A DNA stretch of 64,000 nt from Microbispora rosea subsp. aerata (GCF_014647835.1 NZ_BMPY01000013.1:110069-174068); one strand, 5' to 3'. Counted from the first letter of the stretch, positions 42,165 through 54,981 are shown. The notes: generated from the sequence alone by a model not told the origin. Translations and numbers: made by a program.

Positions 42165-44997
42165 CGCGGCGCGCTCCTTCCGGGTCGTACAGGACGTGGG
42201 AGGTCACGGTGACGGGCACCAGGTCCGCCCCGACCGGCGCGTACAGGCGCTCGCCGATCCGCTCGCGCCCGCCGCTGACCAGCGCGAGCGCGAACGTACG
42301 GCCGAGCGCCGCGCTGCGGTAGCTGGAGGTGACGAAGCCGAGCGTCGGCACCGGGGGCTCGGGCAGCTCCGAGGTCGCCACGAGGTGGGCGCCCTCGGGC
42401 AGCAGAACGCCGGGGTCCTCGGGCAGCAGGCCGACCAGGTGCTTGCGGTCGGGCCTGGAGGTGTCCGGCCTGCTGAAGGACCGCTTGCCGACGAAGTCGG
42501 CCTTCTTCTTCGAGACGATCCACTCCATGCCGAGGTCCTGCGGGGTGACCGTGCCGTCGGTGTCCTGGCCGACGATCGGATATCCCTTCTCGGCGCGCAG
42601 CACGTGCATGGTCTCGGTGCCGTACGGCGTGACCTCGCCCGAGGCCATGACCGCCTCCCACAGGGCGAGGCCGTACCAGGACGACACGTTGATCTCGTAG
42701 GCCAGCTCGCCGGAGAAGCTGATGCGGCAGACCCTGGCCGGGATCCCGGCGACCTCGGCGTCCCGCCACGTCATGAACGGGAAGCTGTCGTTGTCGACGG
42801 CGAGGCCCGGCGCGAGCCCGGCGAGCACCTCACGCGAGCGCGGCCCGGCGAGCGCCACGGTCGCCCACTGCTCGGTGACCGAGGTGCAGTGCACCCGCAG
42901 GTCCGGCCACTCGGTCTGCAGCCACTCCTCCATCCAGTCGAGCACGGCGGCCGCGTTGCCGGTGGTCGTGGTGACGAGGTAGTGGTCGTCCGCCAGCCGG
43001 ATGACCGTGCCGTCGTCGAAGACCATGCCGTCGGCGCGGCACATCACGCCGTAGCGGATGGAGCCGACCTTGAGCGTGCTCATCATGTTCGTGTAGAGCC
43101 GGTCGAGGAACACCGGCGCGTCGGGGCCGATCACGTCGATCTTCCCGAGCGTGGAGGCGTCCATCGCGCCCACGTTCCGCCGTACGGCGGCGCACTCGCG
43201 CAGGACGGCGGCCTCCATGTCCTCCCCGGGCCGGGGGTAGTACCAGGGCCGCTTCCACTGGCCGACGTTCTCGAACAGCGCCCCGCGCGCCACGTGCCAC
43301 TCGTGCATGGACGTCACGCGCACCGGGTCGTGCAGCGGTCCCCGGTCGCGGCCCGCCAGCGCGGCGAACGAGACCGGCGTGTACGGCGCGCGGAACGTCG
43401 TCGTCCCGAGCTGGGCGACGTCCACGCCGAGGGCGTGCGCCACCACGCCGCTGGTGAGCAGGCCGGACGTCTTGCCCTGGTCGTGGGCCGTGCCCGCGGT
43501 CGTGTAGCGCTTGACGTGCTCGACCGAGCTGAGGCCCGCGCCGACCGCGCGCAGCACGTCGGCCACCGTGACGTCCCGCTGCAGGTCCACGAAGTGGGCG
43601 CTGTAATCGTCCGCCTCGACGAGCCACAGGTGCTCGGCGGGCGCGGCGGCGGGCTCCTCCTCGGCGGCCGGCAGGGACGTCCCGGACGCGCCGTCCCCGG
43701 CCGGCAGGGGGAACCCGGCGGCGGCCAGCGCGCAGCGGCCCGCCCGCGCGCCGTCCTCCAGGCACTCCCGCAGCGTGCGGACGCCCCGGGCGAACCCGGC
43801 CGCCTCCACCGCCTGGCGGGTCTCGCCGGGCGTGAACGCGCCCAGCGCCTCGTCGTACCGCAGCGTGCCCCCGGCCTGGCTGAACAGGTGCACCACCGGC
43901 GTCCAGCCGCCGGACACCAGCAGCAGGTCGGCGGGGATCTCCCGGGCCCGGCCGCCCTCGCGCGGGGCGACCCGGACCGAGGAGACCTCCCCCTCGCCCT
44001 CGGCGGCGGCGACCACGTGGCCGGTCAGCAGCTCGACGCCGCGCTCGGCGCAGCGGGCCGCCCACGTCTCGCCGGGGGCCCGCCGCACGTCGACGACCGC
44101 GGCGATCTCGACGCCGGCGTCGGCGAGGTCGAGCGCCGCGGCGTACGCGCTGTCGTTGGTGGTGAAGACGACCGCCCGCCGCCCGGGCAGCACGCGGTGG
44201 TGGTTGACGTACGTGCGGGCCGCGCCGGCCAGCATCACGCCGGGCAGGTCGTTGCCCGCGAAGGCGACGAACCGCTCGTGACCGCCGGTCGCCAGCACCA
44301 CGCGCTTGGCGCGGATGCGCCAGACACGCTCGCGCGCCACGTGGGCGGGGGCCGCCGCGCCCAGGTGGTTGGTGCGGCGCTCCACCGCGATCACGTAGTT
44401 GTCGTCGTAGTGGCCGAGGACCGTGGTGCGGCGCAGCACGCGCACCTCCGGCAGGGCGGCGAGCGCGGCGACCTCCCCGGCCGCCCACTCGCGGCCCGGC
44501 CCGCCGTCCAGCGTCTCGGTCGTGCCGAGCAGGCTGCCGCCCGGCTCGGGCCGCTCGTCGGCGAGGATCACCCGCGCGCCGGCCCGCGCGGCCACGCCGG
44601 CGGCGGCGATGCCGGCCGGTCCGGCGCCGACCACGAGCACGTCGCAGTGGGCGTGCACGGCGTCGTAGCGCGCCGGGTCGGGCCGGTCGGCGAGCCTGCC
44701 CTGTCCCGGCAGGCCGACGGCGACCAGGCCGTCGTACAGCTCGACGGTCGTGGCGGTGAGCATGGGCTCGGGGAAGGGCTCCTCGATCTGGACGAGCGCG
44801 TTCGGCTCCTCGCAGCCCGCGGCGTACACGCCGCGCGGACGGCCGAGCTTGATGCTGCTCGCCACCGCGCGCACGCCGTTGGCCAGCAGCGCCGAGGCCA
44901 GCGTGTCGCCCTCCAGGCCCTCGTAGTCGCGGCCGTCGAACCGGAAGCGCAACGTCGTGCCCGTCGCCCCCTCGCGGCGGTACGGCTGCCCCGTCAT
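42157..44997 (-). CDS. soxA: Sarcosine oxidase alpha subunit
   Basis: A 946-residue subunit. The N-terminal ferredoxin-like region reads YEGLEGDTLASALLANGV and GCEEPNALVQIEE. An NAD-binding Rossmann fold follows (VLVVGAGPAGIAAAGVAARA, VILADERPEPGG) and VVLATGGHERFVAFAGNDLP. The last third is a GcvT-like folate-binding domain (VGAMDASTLGKIDVIGPDAP to KKADFVGKRSFSRPD), where the methyl carbon from sarcosine is passed to tetrahydrofolate. The length is that of typical family members. It overlaps soxD by ATGA and soxG by eight bases. Confidence 0.95.
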   Translation of the reverse strand: MTGQPYRREGATGTTLRFRFDGRDYEGLEGDTLASALLANGVRAVASSIKLGRPRGVYAAGCEEPNALVQIEEPFPEPMLTATTVELYDGLVAVGLPGQGRLADRPDPARYDAVHAHCDVLVVGAGPAGIAAAGVAARAGARVILADERPEPGGSLLGTTETLDGGPGREWAAGEVAALAALPEVRVLRRTTVLGHYDDNYVIAVERRTNHLGAAAPAHVARERVWRIRAKRVVLATGGHERFVAFAGNDLPGVMLAGAARTYVNHHRVLPGRRAVVFTTNDSAYAAALDLADAGVEIAAVVDVRRAPGETWAARCAERGVELLTGHVVAAAEGEGEVSSVRVAPREGGRAREIPADLLLVSGGWTPVVHLFSQAGGTLRYDEALGAFTPGETRQAVEAAGFARGVRTLRECLEDGARAGRCALAAAGFPLPAGDGASGTSLPAAEEEPAAAPAEHLWLVEADDYSAHFVDLQRDVTVADVLRAVGAGLSSVEHVKRYTTAGTAHDQGKTSGLLTSGVVAHALGVDVAQLGTTTFRAPYTPVSFAALAGRDRGPLHDPVRVTSMHEWHVARGALFENVGQWKRPWYYPRPGEDMEAAVLRECAAVRRNVGAMDASTLGKIDVIGPDAPVFLDRLYTNMMSTLKVGSIRYGVMCRADGMVFDDGTVIRLADDHYLVTTTTGNAAAVLDWMEEWLQTEWPDLRVHCTSVTEQWATVALAGPRSREVLAGLAPGLAVDNDSFPFMTWRDAEVAGIPARVCRISFSGELAYEINVSSWYGLALWEAVMASGEVTPYGTETMHVLRAEKGYPIVGQDTDGTVTPQDLGMEWIVSKKKADFVGKRSFSRPDTSRPDRKHLVGLLPEDPGVLLPEGAHLVATSELPEPPVPTLGFVTSSYRSAALGRTFALALVSGGRERIGERLYAPVGADLVPVTVTSHVLYDPEGARRDG

Positions 44998-45272
44998 GCG
45001 CTCACCGGCCGCGGCTCGCCCACGCGGTAGACGGCGTGGATCTCGTTGGTGGCGGTGTCGCGTACGGCGTTGAACCAGCGGCGGCACCCGGCGGTGTGGC
45101 TCCACCGCTCCGCGAACAGGCCCTTGGGGTTGTCGCGGAAGAACAGGTAGCGGGCCCACTCCTCGTCGGAGAGGGCGGCCGGGTTCTCCGGATAGGCGAC
45201 GTGCGCCTGCCCCCCGTAGTGGAACTCGGCCTCGTCCCGCGGCCCGCACCACGGGCAGGGAATCAGCAGCAT
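44994..45272 (-). CDS. soxD: Sarcosine oxidase delta subunit
   Basis: A 92-residue zinc-binding subunit. It begins MLLIPCPWCGPRDEAEFHYG and contains TAGCRRWFNAVRDTATNEIH; the two first cysteines, the His and the later Cys form the known zinc site. ALSDEEWARYLFFRDNPKG is the family core. It lies 12 bases after soxB and overlaps soxA by ATGA, in the usual B-D-A-G order. Confidence 0.95.
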   Translation of the reverse strand: MLLIPCPWCGPRDEAEFHYGGQAHVAYPENPAALSDEEWARYLFFRDNPKGLFAERWSHTAGCRRWFNAVRDTATNEIHAVYRVGEPRPVSA

Positions 45273-45284
45273 TTCGACTCCGAA

Positions 45285-46532
45285 TCAGTGCGCGACGGCG
45301 GCGGCGCCGTGCTCGTCGACGAGCTTGCCGGTGGTGAACCGGTCGAGCGAGAAGGGGGCGTTCAGCGGGTGGGGCTCGCCGGTGGCCACCGTGTGGGCGT
45401 AGCACCAGCCGACGCCCGGGGTGGCCTTGAACCCTCCGGTGCCCCAGCCGCAGTTGACGTACAGGTTCTCGACGTGGGTGAGCCCGACGATCGGGGAGGC
45501 GTCGGGGGTGACGTCCACCACGCCGCCCCAGGTCCGAAGCACGTGCGCCCGGGCGAAGACCGGGAACAGCTCGAGCGCCGCCGACATCTGCCGCTCGATG
45601 ATGTGGAACGCGCCGCGCTGCCGGTAGGAGTTGGCCGCGTCGATGCCCGCGCCCATGACCAGCTCGCCCTTGTGCGCCTGGCTCACGTACACGTGCACGG
45701 CGTTCGACATCACCACGGTCGGGTGCACCGGCTCGAGCAGCTCCGACACCAGCGCCTGGAGCGGGTGGCTCTGCAGCGGCAGCGACACTCCGGCGTATCC
45801 GGCGACGACCGAGGAGTGCCCGGCGGCGGCGAGCGCGACCTTGCCGGCGGCGATCGGGCCGCGGGTGGTCCGGACGCCGGTCACCCGGCCGTCGCGCACG
45901 TCGAGACCGGTCACCTCGCAGTGCTCGATCATGTCGACCCCGAGGTCGGACGCGGCCTTCGCGAAGCCCCACGCGACGTAGTCGTGCTTGGCGATGCCGG
46001 CCCGGGGCTGGTAGGTGGCGCCGAGCACCGGGTAGCGCACGTCCGGGGAGATGTCGACGATCGGGCAGACCTCCTTGACCTGCTCCGGCGTCAGCCACTC
46101 GGCGTCCACGCCGTTCAGCCGGTTGGCGTTGACCCGGCGCACGCTGTCGCGCACGTCCTGCAGGCTGTGGGCGAGGTTGAGCACGCCGCGCTGACTGAAC
46201 AGCAGCGGGTAGCCGAGGTCCTCCTCCAGCCCCTCCCACAGCTTCAGCGCGTGCTCGTAGATGCCCGCGCTCTCGTCCCACAGGTAGTTCGACCGGATGA
46301 TCGTGGTGTTGCGGGCCATGTTGCCGCCCGCGAGCCAGCCGCGCTCCAGCACCGCGATGTCGGTGATCCCGTGGTTCTTGGCCAGGTAGTAGGCCGTGGC
46401 CAGGCCGTGGCCGCCGCCGCCGACGATCACCACGTCGTACGCGCGCTTCGGCTCGGCGGAGCGCCACAGGCGGCCGGGGTGGTCGGGCAGGTCGGCGCCC
46501 GGCGTCCTGCGGCCTTGAGTCGTCGGGCTCAC
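45285..46532 (-). CDS. soxB: Sarcosine oxidase beta subunit
   Basis: A 415-residue flavoprotein subunit that oxidises sarcosine. The FAD-binding start is [20 protein letters not shown], and [18 protein letters not shown] follows. [20 protein letters not shown] and the end motif [20 protein letters not shown] are typical of SoxB, which also carries covalent FMN. The GTG start overlaps the glyA stop (GTGA). The protein is complete. Confidence 0.95.
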   Translation of the reverse strand: MSPTTQGRRTPGADLPDHPGRLWRSAEPKRAYDVVIVGGGGHGLATAYYLAKNHGITDIAVLERGWLAGGNMARNTTIIRSNYLWDESAGIYEHALKLWEGLEEDLGYPLLFSQRGVLNLAHSLQDVRDSVRRVNANRLNGVDAEWLTPEQVKEVCPIVDISPDVRYPVLGATYQPRAGIAKHDYVAWGFAKAASDLGVDMIEHCEVTGLDVRDGRVTGVRTTRGPIAAGKVALAAAGHSSVVAGYAGVSLPLQSHPLQALVSELLEPVHPTVVMSNAVHVYVSQAHKGELVMGAGIDAANSYRQRGAFHIIERQMSAALELFPVFARAHVLRTWGGVVDVTPDASPIVGLTHVENLYVNCGWGTGGFKATPGVGWCYAHTVATGEPHPLNAPFSLDRFTTGKLVDEHGAAAVAH

Positions 46533-47809
46533 CGGGCCGCTCCGTTCAGGCCGGGGTAGAGCGGGTGCTTGGCGGCGAGGGCCTCGACCCGGGCGCGCAG
46601 CGCGGCCAGGTCGGCCTCGGGCCGCAGCGCCAGGGCGATCACGTCGGAGACCTCCTCGAACTCGGGACGGGCGAAGCCCCGGGTGGCCAGGGCCGGGGTG
46701 CCGATCCGCAGCCCGGAGGTGACCATCGGCGGCCGGGGGTCGAACGGCACCGCGTTGCGGTTGACGGTGATCCCGGCCTCGTGCAGCCGGTCTTCGGCCT
46801 GCTTGCCGTCCAGCTCCGACTCGCGCAGGTCGACGAGCACCAGGTGGACGTCCGTGCCGCCGGACAGCACCCGCACGCCGGCCTCGGCCGCGTCCGGGGC
46901 GAGCAGGCGCTCGGCCAGGATCCGCGCGCCCTCCAGCGTGCGGCGCTGCCGGTCGCGGAACCACTCCCCCGCCGCGATCTTGAACGCCACGGCCTTGGCC
47001 GCGATGACGTGCTCCAGCGGGCCGCCCTGCTGGCCGGGGAACACCGACGAGTTGATCTTCTTGGCGAGGTCCGCGGTGGACAGGATCACCCCGCCGCGCG
47101 GCCCGCCCAGCGTCTTGTGGGTGGTGGTGGTGACGACGTGCGCGTGCGGCACCGGCGACGGGTGCAGCCCCGCCGCGACCAGCCCGGCGAAGTGCGCCAT
47201 GTCCACCATCAGGTACGCCCCGACCTCGTCGGCGATCCGCCGGAAGGCGGCGAAGTCGAGGTGGCGGGGGTAGGCCGACCAGCCCGCGATGATCAGCTTG
47301 GGCCGGTGCTCGCGGGCCAGCCGCTCGACCTCGTCCATGTCCACGAGGCTGTCGCTCTCGCGCACGTGGTAGGCCACCACGTTGTAGAGCCGGCCGGAGA
47401 AGTTGATCCGCATGCCGTGGGTGAGGTGGCCGCCGTGCGCGAGGTCGAGGCCGAGGATCGTGTCGCCCGGCTCCAGCAGCGCCGACATCGCCGCGGCGTT
47501 GGCCTGCGCGCCCGAGTGGGGCTGCACGTTCGCCGCCTCCGCGCCGAACAGCGCCTTGACCCGGTCGATCGCCATCTGCTCGATCACGTCGACGTTCTCG
47601 CAGCCGCCGTAGTAACGCCTGCCCGGGTAGCCCTCGGCGTACTTGTTGGTGAGCACCGAGCCCTGCGCCTGCATCACCGAGACGGGGGCGAAGTTCTCCG
47701 ACGCGATCATCTCCAGCGTGGTGCGCTGGCGGCGCGTCTCCTCGCCGATCGCCGCCGCGACCTCCGGGTCGGTCTCGGCGAGCGGCGCGTCCATCACCGA
47801 ATCGTTCAC
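46529..47809 (-). CDS. glyA: Serine hydroxymethyltransferase
   Basis: A 426-residue PLP enzyme that makes serine from glycine and 5,10-methylene-THF (or the reverse). Signatures are [58 protein letters not shown] and the PLP lysine in [18 protein letters not shown]. The GTG start (GTG AAC GAT) has GAGGA six bases upstream; an ATG five codons on is the alternative. It sits inside the betaine operon between the dimethylglycine enzyme and soxB, so this copy probably runs towards serine, using the methylene-THF formed there. Confidence 0.95.
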   Translation of the reverse strand: MNDSVMDAPLAETDPEVAAAIGEETRRQRTTLEMIASENFAPVSVMQAQGSVLTNKYAEGYPGRRYYGGCENVDVIEQMAIDRVKALFGAEAANVQPHSGAQANAAAMSALLEPGDTILGLDLAHGGHLTHGMRINFSGRLYNVVAYHVRESDSLVDMDEVERLAREHRPKLIIAGWSAYPRHLDFAAFRRIADEVGAYLMVDMAHFAGLVAAGLHPSPVPHAHVVTTTTHKTLGGPRGGVILSTADLAKKINSSVFPGQQGGPLEHVIAAKAVAFKIAAGEWFRDRQRRTLEGARILAERLLAPDAAEAGVRVLSGGTDVHLVLVDLRESELDGKQAEDRLHEAGITVNRNAVPFDPRPPMVTSGLRIGTPALATRGFARPEFEEVSDVIALALRPEADLAALRARVEALAAKHPLYPGLNGAAR

Positions 47810-47820
47810 TTCAGTCCTCA

Positions 47821-50324
<2,504 letters not shown>

Positions 50325-50372
50325 GTGACGCCTCATGATGCGGCTGTCAAGCATCAAAAACAGGACAAAACG

Positions 50373-50443
50373 GTGCCCGGCACCGATAGGGGGAAGATCG
50401 GTGCCGGGCACGGAGTGAGGCCCCCGACCCGGGCGGGGGCCTC
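50373..50443 (-). terminator. Double stem-loop terminator of the betaine transporter operon
   Basis: GTGCCCGGCACCGAT (50373-50387) pairs perfectly with 50397-50411 over nine bases. GAGGCCCCCG (50417-50426) pairs with CGGGGGCCTC (50434-50443). Read leftwards, the second structure met is followed by CGTTTTGTCCTGTTTTT, a good T-rich tail. It lies between the end of proX and the next operon's operator. Confidence 0.85.
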
Positions 50444-50574
50444 CGGTGGCGGCGCCTCCGGCGGGGGGAGGTTGCCGGGAGGATCAGCCGCACGCGTGTG
50501 GTCGTCCGGCGGAGCGAGACGACGCCCGTTCCGCTCACCCGGTCACGGGGACGTCCGGGCGGCGGGCTCGGGCC

Positions 50575-51549
50575 TCACGAGGACGGCAGCCAGGCCTTCA
50601 CCTTGTCGGGGTTGTCGTTCACCCACTTGGCGGCGGCGTCCTCCGGGGACATCTTGTCCTCGGAGATGTACTTGGCCACGAGGTTCTGGTCGTCGTTCGT
50701 CCAGGTGAAGTTCTTGATGAGCTGGTAGGCCGGGCTGCCGGAGTCGGCGAACTTCTTGCTCACGATCTTGTCGAGGTCGTAGAGCGGGTAGTCGCACGCG
50801 ATCTTCTCGGCGTCCGCGTCGCAGCCCTCGGTGTATTCGGGCAGGTTCACCTTGACCAGCTTCACCTCGGACATGAACCACTGCGGGTCGTAGAAGTAGC
50901 CGAGCAGCGGCGTCTTGGTCCTCTCCGCCTGCCGGAAGGCCGTGATGAGGGCCGCCTCACTGCCGGCGTAGACCACCTTGAAGTTCAGGTCGAGGTTCTT
51001 CACCAGCGCCTCGTCGTTGGTGACGAAGCTCGGGTCGCCGTCGAGCAGCTGCCCCTTGCCGCCCGACTCGGAGGTCTTGAACAGGTCGGCGTACTTGTTG
51101 AGGTTCTTCCAGTCGGTGATGTCGGGATACTTCTCCGCCATCCACGGCGGCACGAACCAGCCGATGACGCCCTTGTTGCCGGTGACGCCGGCCGACACGG
51201 CGGTCTTCTGCTCGTCGATGTACTTCTTCTTGAGGTCGTCGTGGCCCCAGTTCTCCACGATCGCGTCGACCTCGCCGGTGCCGAAGCCCTGCCAGGCGAC
51301 CTCCTCCTTGAGGTCCTTCTTGACGACCGTGCACCCGAGGTTCTTCTCCGCGACGTACGCGATGACGGCGGCGTTGGCCTCGTAGCCCACCCACGGGTTG
51401 ATCGCGAGGTTGACGGTGCCGCAGCCGCCCTTGCCGTCGGAGGCCGCCTGGGTCTCCCCGACCTTCGCGCCCCCGCACCCGGAGAGCAGGAGTCCCGCGC
51501 CTGCCACGAGCGCGAGCGCGCGCGGCCCATATTTCCTTGTCACTGCCAC
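50575..51549 (-). CDS. proX: Glycine betaine ABC transporter substrate-binding lipoprotein
   Basis: A 324-residue lipoprotein of the OpuAC/ProX family. The lipobox is LLLSGCGG. The body has VNLAINPWVGYEANAAVIAY, VDAIVENWGHDDLKKKYID, VIGWFVPPWMAEKYPDI and LLGYFYDPQWFM, with several tryptophans and aromatic residues that build the aromatic cage for the trimethylammonium group in this family. The GTG start has AGGAGG six bases upstream. It is the last gene of the operon with proV and the fused permease; in this locus the substrate is most probably glycine betaine as nutrient, not only as osmolyte. Confidence 0.92.
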   Translation of the reverse strand: MAVTRKYGPRALALVAGAGLLLSGCGGAKVGETQAASDGKGGCGTVNLAINPWVGYEANAAVIAYVAEKNLGCTVVKKDLKEEVAWQGFGTGEVDAIVENWGHDDLKKKYIDEQKTAVSAGVTGNKGVIGWFVPPWMAEKYPDITDWKNLNKYADLFKTSESGGKGQLLDGDPSFVTNDEALVKNLDLNFKVVYAGSEAALITAFRQAERTKTPLLGYFYDPQWFMSEVKLVKVNLPEYTEGCDADAEKIACDYPLYDLDKIVSKKFADSGSPAYQLIKNFTWTNDDQNLVAKYISEDKMSPEDAAAKWVNDNPDKVKAWLPSS

Positions 51550-51579
51550 CTTGGTCCTCCTGAGGGGGGTGTTACATGT

Positions 51580-53559
51580 TCATCGGGTGGCCGAAGAGCC
51601 GCCGGCCCGCGCGGCCGCGGCCCGCATGATCCGGTCGAGCACGATTCCCAGCACGACGATCGCGAGCCCGGCGGCCAGGCCCTTGCCGCGGAGCTGGTAT
51701 TGGGAGAAACCGGCCACGACGTCGTATCCCAGGGCGCCCGCGCCGACCAGGCCGCCGACGACGACCATCGACAGCACGTAGATGAGGCCCTGGCTGGCGG
51801 CGAGCGTGATCCCGGCGCGGGCCATGGGCAGCTGCACCTTGGAGATGAGCTGCCAGGTGCTCGCGCCGCCGGCCGTCGCCGCCTCGACCGCCGTGTGCGG
51901 GACACCGCGGATCCCCTCGGCGACCAGCTTCACCGACACCGGCGCGGCGAACACGACGGCCGCGATGATGGCGGTGAACCGGGTCGCGCCGAACAGGCCG
52001 AGGATCGGCACCAGGTAGACGAACGCCGGCATGGTCTGACCGGCGTCGAGCACCGGCCGCAGCACGCGGTCGACCCGGTCGCTGCGTCCCATCCACACCC
52101 CGAGGACCACTCCCAGGACCATCACGAGGAGGGTCGCGACCAGCGTGGTGGCCAGCGTGACCATGCTGTCGTGCCACAGGCCGAGCGCGACGAGCAGCAC
52201 GCAGCCCACCGCGGCGGTGATCGACGCGCGCACGCCCGCGAGCAGCAGCGCGAGGGCCACCGCCACCACGGCGACCAGCCACCACGGCGACCCGGCGAGC
52301 AGCGCCTCGAACGGGTTGAGCAGGGCGTAGGTGATGGCGTTCTTCAGCCCGTTCGTGTAGGCGACCAGCGTCTCCTGGACCCAGCCGCTCGCGGCGTCGG
52401 CGCCGCGCCGCACGTACGAGCCGAGGTCGGCGCCGGCGGGGAACTCCGCGGCCCAGACGTAGGTGTAGGAGAGGTAGACGAGCACGACGGCCGCGACCGC
52501 GGTCGCCGCCGTCTCCATCCGACGCAGGCGCCGGCGGCCCGACCGGCCGGTGCGGTGGGCGATCTCCACACGGCGGCTGGCGGCCGAGGTCACCCGGTCG
52601 AGCACGATCGCCATGATCACGATGGCCAGCCCGGCGTTGAAGGCGGTGCCGACGTCGAGCGTCTGCAGCGCCTTCAGCACGGTCTTGCCGAGGCCGGGCG
52701 CGTCGATCAACGCGGCGATCGTCGCCATGGACAGGGCGGCCATGATGGTCTGGTTGATCCCGACCACGATCGTCTGCTTGGCCAGCGGCAGCCGCACCTT
52801 GCGCAGCGACTGGCCGCCCGTGACGCCGAGGGCCTCGGCGGCCTCCAGCGTGGCCGGCGGGGTCTGCCTGATGCCGTGCGCGGTGAGCCGGATCGCGGGC
52901 GGAATCGCGTAGATCATCGTCGCGACGGTGGCGCTGGCCGGCCCGATCAGGAAGAAGAGCGTGAGCGGGGCCAGGTAGACGAACGTCGGCATCGTCTGCA
53001 TGAAGTCCAGCACCGGCGTGACGACCCGGTTGAACCGGTCGCTGAGCCCGGCCCAGACGCCGAGGGGGATTCCGACCGCGAGCGACAGCGCGACGGCCGT
53101 CAGGGTGAGGGCGAGCGTGTCCATGCTCTCCTCCCACAGCCCGAGCAGGCCGAACGACACGAACCCGGCCGCCGTCAGCACGGCCACCTTGCGGTTGCCG
53201 TACAGGTAGGCGATCGCGGTGGCGACGCCGGTCACGCCGAGCCAGCCGACGAGCGGCACGGGACGGCCGAAGGACGGCTGGCTGATCAGCGCCTGCACGA
53301 ACGTCACCGTGGCGTCGATGAAGAGCCGGATGTAGTTGACGAAGTACAGGAACACCGGGTTGCTGTCGCGGTTGGCGTCGATCACGTCCGCGCCCTCGCC
53401 GAACCGGGTGTGCAGAGGGGTGAGCTGCGCGCCGCCCAAGGGGAGGGTGTCGCGGCCGTTCAGGAGCACCCACAGCGCGATCCAGGCGAGGAGGACCGCG
53501 CCCGTGAGGTACGACCGCGAGGGGAGCCGGCGCGTCACCGGCGCACTGACCGCCACCAT
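51580..53559 (-). CDS. proW: Betaine ABC transporter permease, two permease domains in one chain
   Basis: A 659-residue permease. Two BPD_transp_1 domains are joined: the first has SLAVGIPLGVWAGLSDRFNR and TMPTFVYLAPLTLFFLIGP with the EAA loop QTPPATLEAAEALGVTGGQS; the second has LGVVLGVWMGRSDRVDRVLR, TMPAFVYLVPILGLFGA and VPHTAVEAATAGGASTWQLI. ProW is usually one domain that acts as a homodimer, so this is a fused pseudo-dimer. The ATG overlaps the proV stop. It is 30 bases upstream of proX. Confidence 0.9.
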   Translation of the reverse strand: MVAVSAPVTRRLPSRSYLTGAVLLAWIALWVLLNGRDTLPLGGAQLTPLHTRFGEGADVIDANRDSNPVFLYFVNYIRLFIDATVTFVQALISQPSFGRPVPLVGWLGVTGVATAIAYLYGNRKVAVLTAAGFVSFGLLGLWEESMDTLALTLTAVALSLAVGIPLGVWAGLSDRFNRVVTPVLDFMQTMPTFVYLAPLTLFFLIGPASATVATMIYAIPPAIRLTAHGIRQTPPATLEAAEALGVTGGQSLRKVRLPLAKQTIVVGINQTIMAALSMATIAALIDAPGLGKTVLKALQTLDVGTAFNAGLAIVIMAIVLDRVTSAASRRVEIAHRTGRSGRRRLRRMETAATAVAAVVLVYLSYTYVWAAEFPAGADLGSYVRRGADAASGWVQETLVAYTNGLKNAITYALLNPFEALLAGSPWWLVAVVAVALALLLAGVRASITAAVGCVLLVALGLWHDSMVTLATTLVATLLVMVLGVVLGVWMGRSDRVDRVLRPVLDAGQTMPAFVYLVPILGLFGATRFTAIIAAVVFAAPVSVKLVAEGIRGVPHTAVEAATAGGASTWQLISKVQLPMARAGITLAASQGLIYVLSMVVVGGLVGAGALGYDVVAGFSQYQLRGKGLAAGLAIVVLGIVLDRIMRAAAARAGGSSATR

Positions 53560-54644
53560 CAGCTCTGCCCGCCCGCGCCCGCGATGACTTCGAGCACCTC
53601 CGCCGTGGTGACCACGCCGAGCAGGCGGCCGTCGCGCACCACCTTGACCGGGCGCCGCGCGGACAGGACCGTGCGCACCGCGTCGCGGATGACGGTGTCC
53701 GGGCCCAGCTCGGGGCCGTCGAGCGGGTCGTCGGGGGTGGCGTCCCGCATGATCCAGCGCAGCGTGAGGACGTCGGAGCGGGGGACGTCGCTGACGAAGT
53801 CGCGCACGTAGTCGTCGGCCGGGGCGCCGACCACCTCGTCCGGGGTGCCCATCTGGACGAGCGCGCCGTCGCGCATGATGAGGATGCGGTCGCCGAGCTT
53901 GAGCGCCTCGCTCAGGTCGTGGGTGATGAAGATCATCGTCTTGCCCACCTCGTGGTGCAGGCGGATGACCTCGTTTTGCATCTCTCGCCGGATGAGCGGG
54001 TCGAGCGCGGAGAACGGCTCGTCGAAGAACAGCACCTCGGGGTCCACGGCGAGGGCGCGGGCCAGGCCGACCCGCTGCTGCATGCCGCCGGAGAGCTGGT
54101 CGGGGTAGGAGCCCTCGAACCCGGCGAGGCCCACCAGTTCGAGCACCTCCTGGGCCCGGGCCAGGCGGTCGGCCTTCTTCACGCCCCTGATCTCCAGGCC
54201 GAAGGCCACGTTGTCGAGCACCCGCCGGTGCGGCAGCAGGCCGAAGTGCTGGAAGACCATGCCGAAGCGGTGGCGGCGCAGCTCGCGCAGGCGCTTGCCC
54301 GCGTATCCGAGCACGTCCTCGCCGTCGAGCAGGACCTGGCCCGCGGTCGGCTCGATCAGCCGGTTCAGGCAGCGTACGAGCGTCGACTTGCCCGAGCCGG
54401 ACAGGCCCATGACGACGAAGACCTCGCCGCGGCGCACCGAGAAGGACACGTCCCGCACCGCGGCCACGCACCCCGTCGCCCGTTTCAGCTCGGCGCGGTC
54501 CAGCGTGGCCAGCGGCGTGCCGACGACCCGCTCGGCCCGCTGCCCGAACACCTTCCACAGGCCGCGTACGTCGAGGACCGCGGGCCTGTCGTCATCCGTC
54601 GCGGGCGCCGGCCTTTCCTCCCTCTCCACCGTGGGTACGGTCAT
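53559..54644 (-). CDS. proV: Betaine ABC transporter ATP-binding protein
   Basis: A 361-residue ATPase of the ProV/OpuAA type. Walker A is [20 protein letters not shown], the Q-loop lies in [14 protein letters not shown], the signature is [16 protein letters not shown], Walker B is [20 protein letters not shown] and the switch His is in [18 protein letters not shown]-like tail of about 80 residues follows ([20 protein letters not shown]), as in osmosensing ProV relatives. The extra stretch [20 protein letters not shown] before the Walker A is normal for this group. It starts in the stop of the short frame upstream (ATGA). Confidence 0.95.
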   Translation of the reverse strand: MTVPTVEREERPAPATDDDRPAVLDVRGLWKVFGQRAERVVGTPLATLDRAELKRATGCVAAVRDVSFSVRRGEVFVVMGLSGSGKSTLVRCLNRLIEPTAGQVLLDGEDVLGYAGKRLRELRRHRFGMVFQHFGLLPHRRVLDNVAFGLEIRGVKKADRLARAQEVLELVGLAGFEGSYPDQLSGGMQQRVGLARALAVDPEVLFFDEPFSALDPLIRREMQNEVIRLHHEVGKTMIFITHDLSEALKLGDRILIMRDGALVQMGTPDEVVGAPADDYVRDFVSDVPRSDVLTLRWIMRDATPDDPLDGPELGPDTVIRDAVRTVLSARRPVKVVRDGRLLGVVTTAEVLEVIAGAGGQS

Positions 54645-54916
54645 GACACCTCACACTCCTCGGTCGTCGCCCTGCTCCCTCGCCGCTCGTCACGCCGCTC
54701 ACCGGGCGGCTCGTCACGCGGCTCGTCACGCGGGGGGAACCAGCGCAGGGGACGGGGATCGGTGTTTCCCCAGACGTGCTCGACCTCGGGGCACTCGCTC
54801 GGGCAGGTCGCCGCCGCGACGGTCACGACGAGGGAGCCGCCGGCCGGGCGTCTGTGCGTACGGCGTCCGCCTGTGACAGCGTCGATCCAGGCGCCACCGA
54901 TGTTGAGGTCTGCCAC
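54641..54916 (-). CDS. Short ORF with the N-terminus of an aldehyde dehydrogenase
   Basis: A 91-residue frame, first of the transporter operon, overlapping proV by ATGA. Residues 1-35 ([20 protein letters not shown], then [16 protein letters not shown]) look like the start of betaine aldehyde and related aldehyde dehydrogenases. The remaining 55 residues ([18 protein letters not shown], then an Arg/Glu/Pro-rich tail) do not continue that family, and the catalytic Cys and Glu are missing. It therefore cannot be an active dehydrogenase. It is probably what is left of a betA/betB-type neighbour, kept as a translated leader for proV. Confidence 0.5.
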   Translation of the reverse strand: MADLNIGGAWIDAVTGGRRTHRRPAGGSLVVTVAAATCPSECPEVEHVWGNTDPRPLRWFPPRDEPRDEPPGERRDERRGSRATTEECEVS

Positions 54917-54967
54917 AGGCAGTTACCTTCCGGTCGCCACGACAAAGCAGGGCGCGCACGCCACTAG

Positions 54968-54981
54968 TTGCGCAATACGCA
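54968..54981. promoter_or_regulatory. IclR-type operator upstream of the transporter operon
   Basis: TTGCGCAATACGCA is a 14-base palindrome-like site 52 bases before the first ATG of the transporter operon. It equals, on the other strand, the TGCGTATTGCGCAA pattern found in front of purU. Confidence 0.6.

Noticed and set aside
40183-45030. Very long rightward open frame opposite sdaA and soxGAD
   Set aside because: It is the mirror of strongly conserved sox and sda genes; high-GC codon bias leaves antisense frames open. No start signal or family resemblance.
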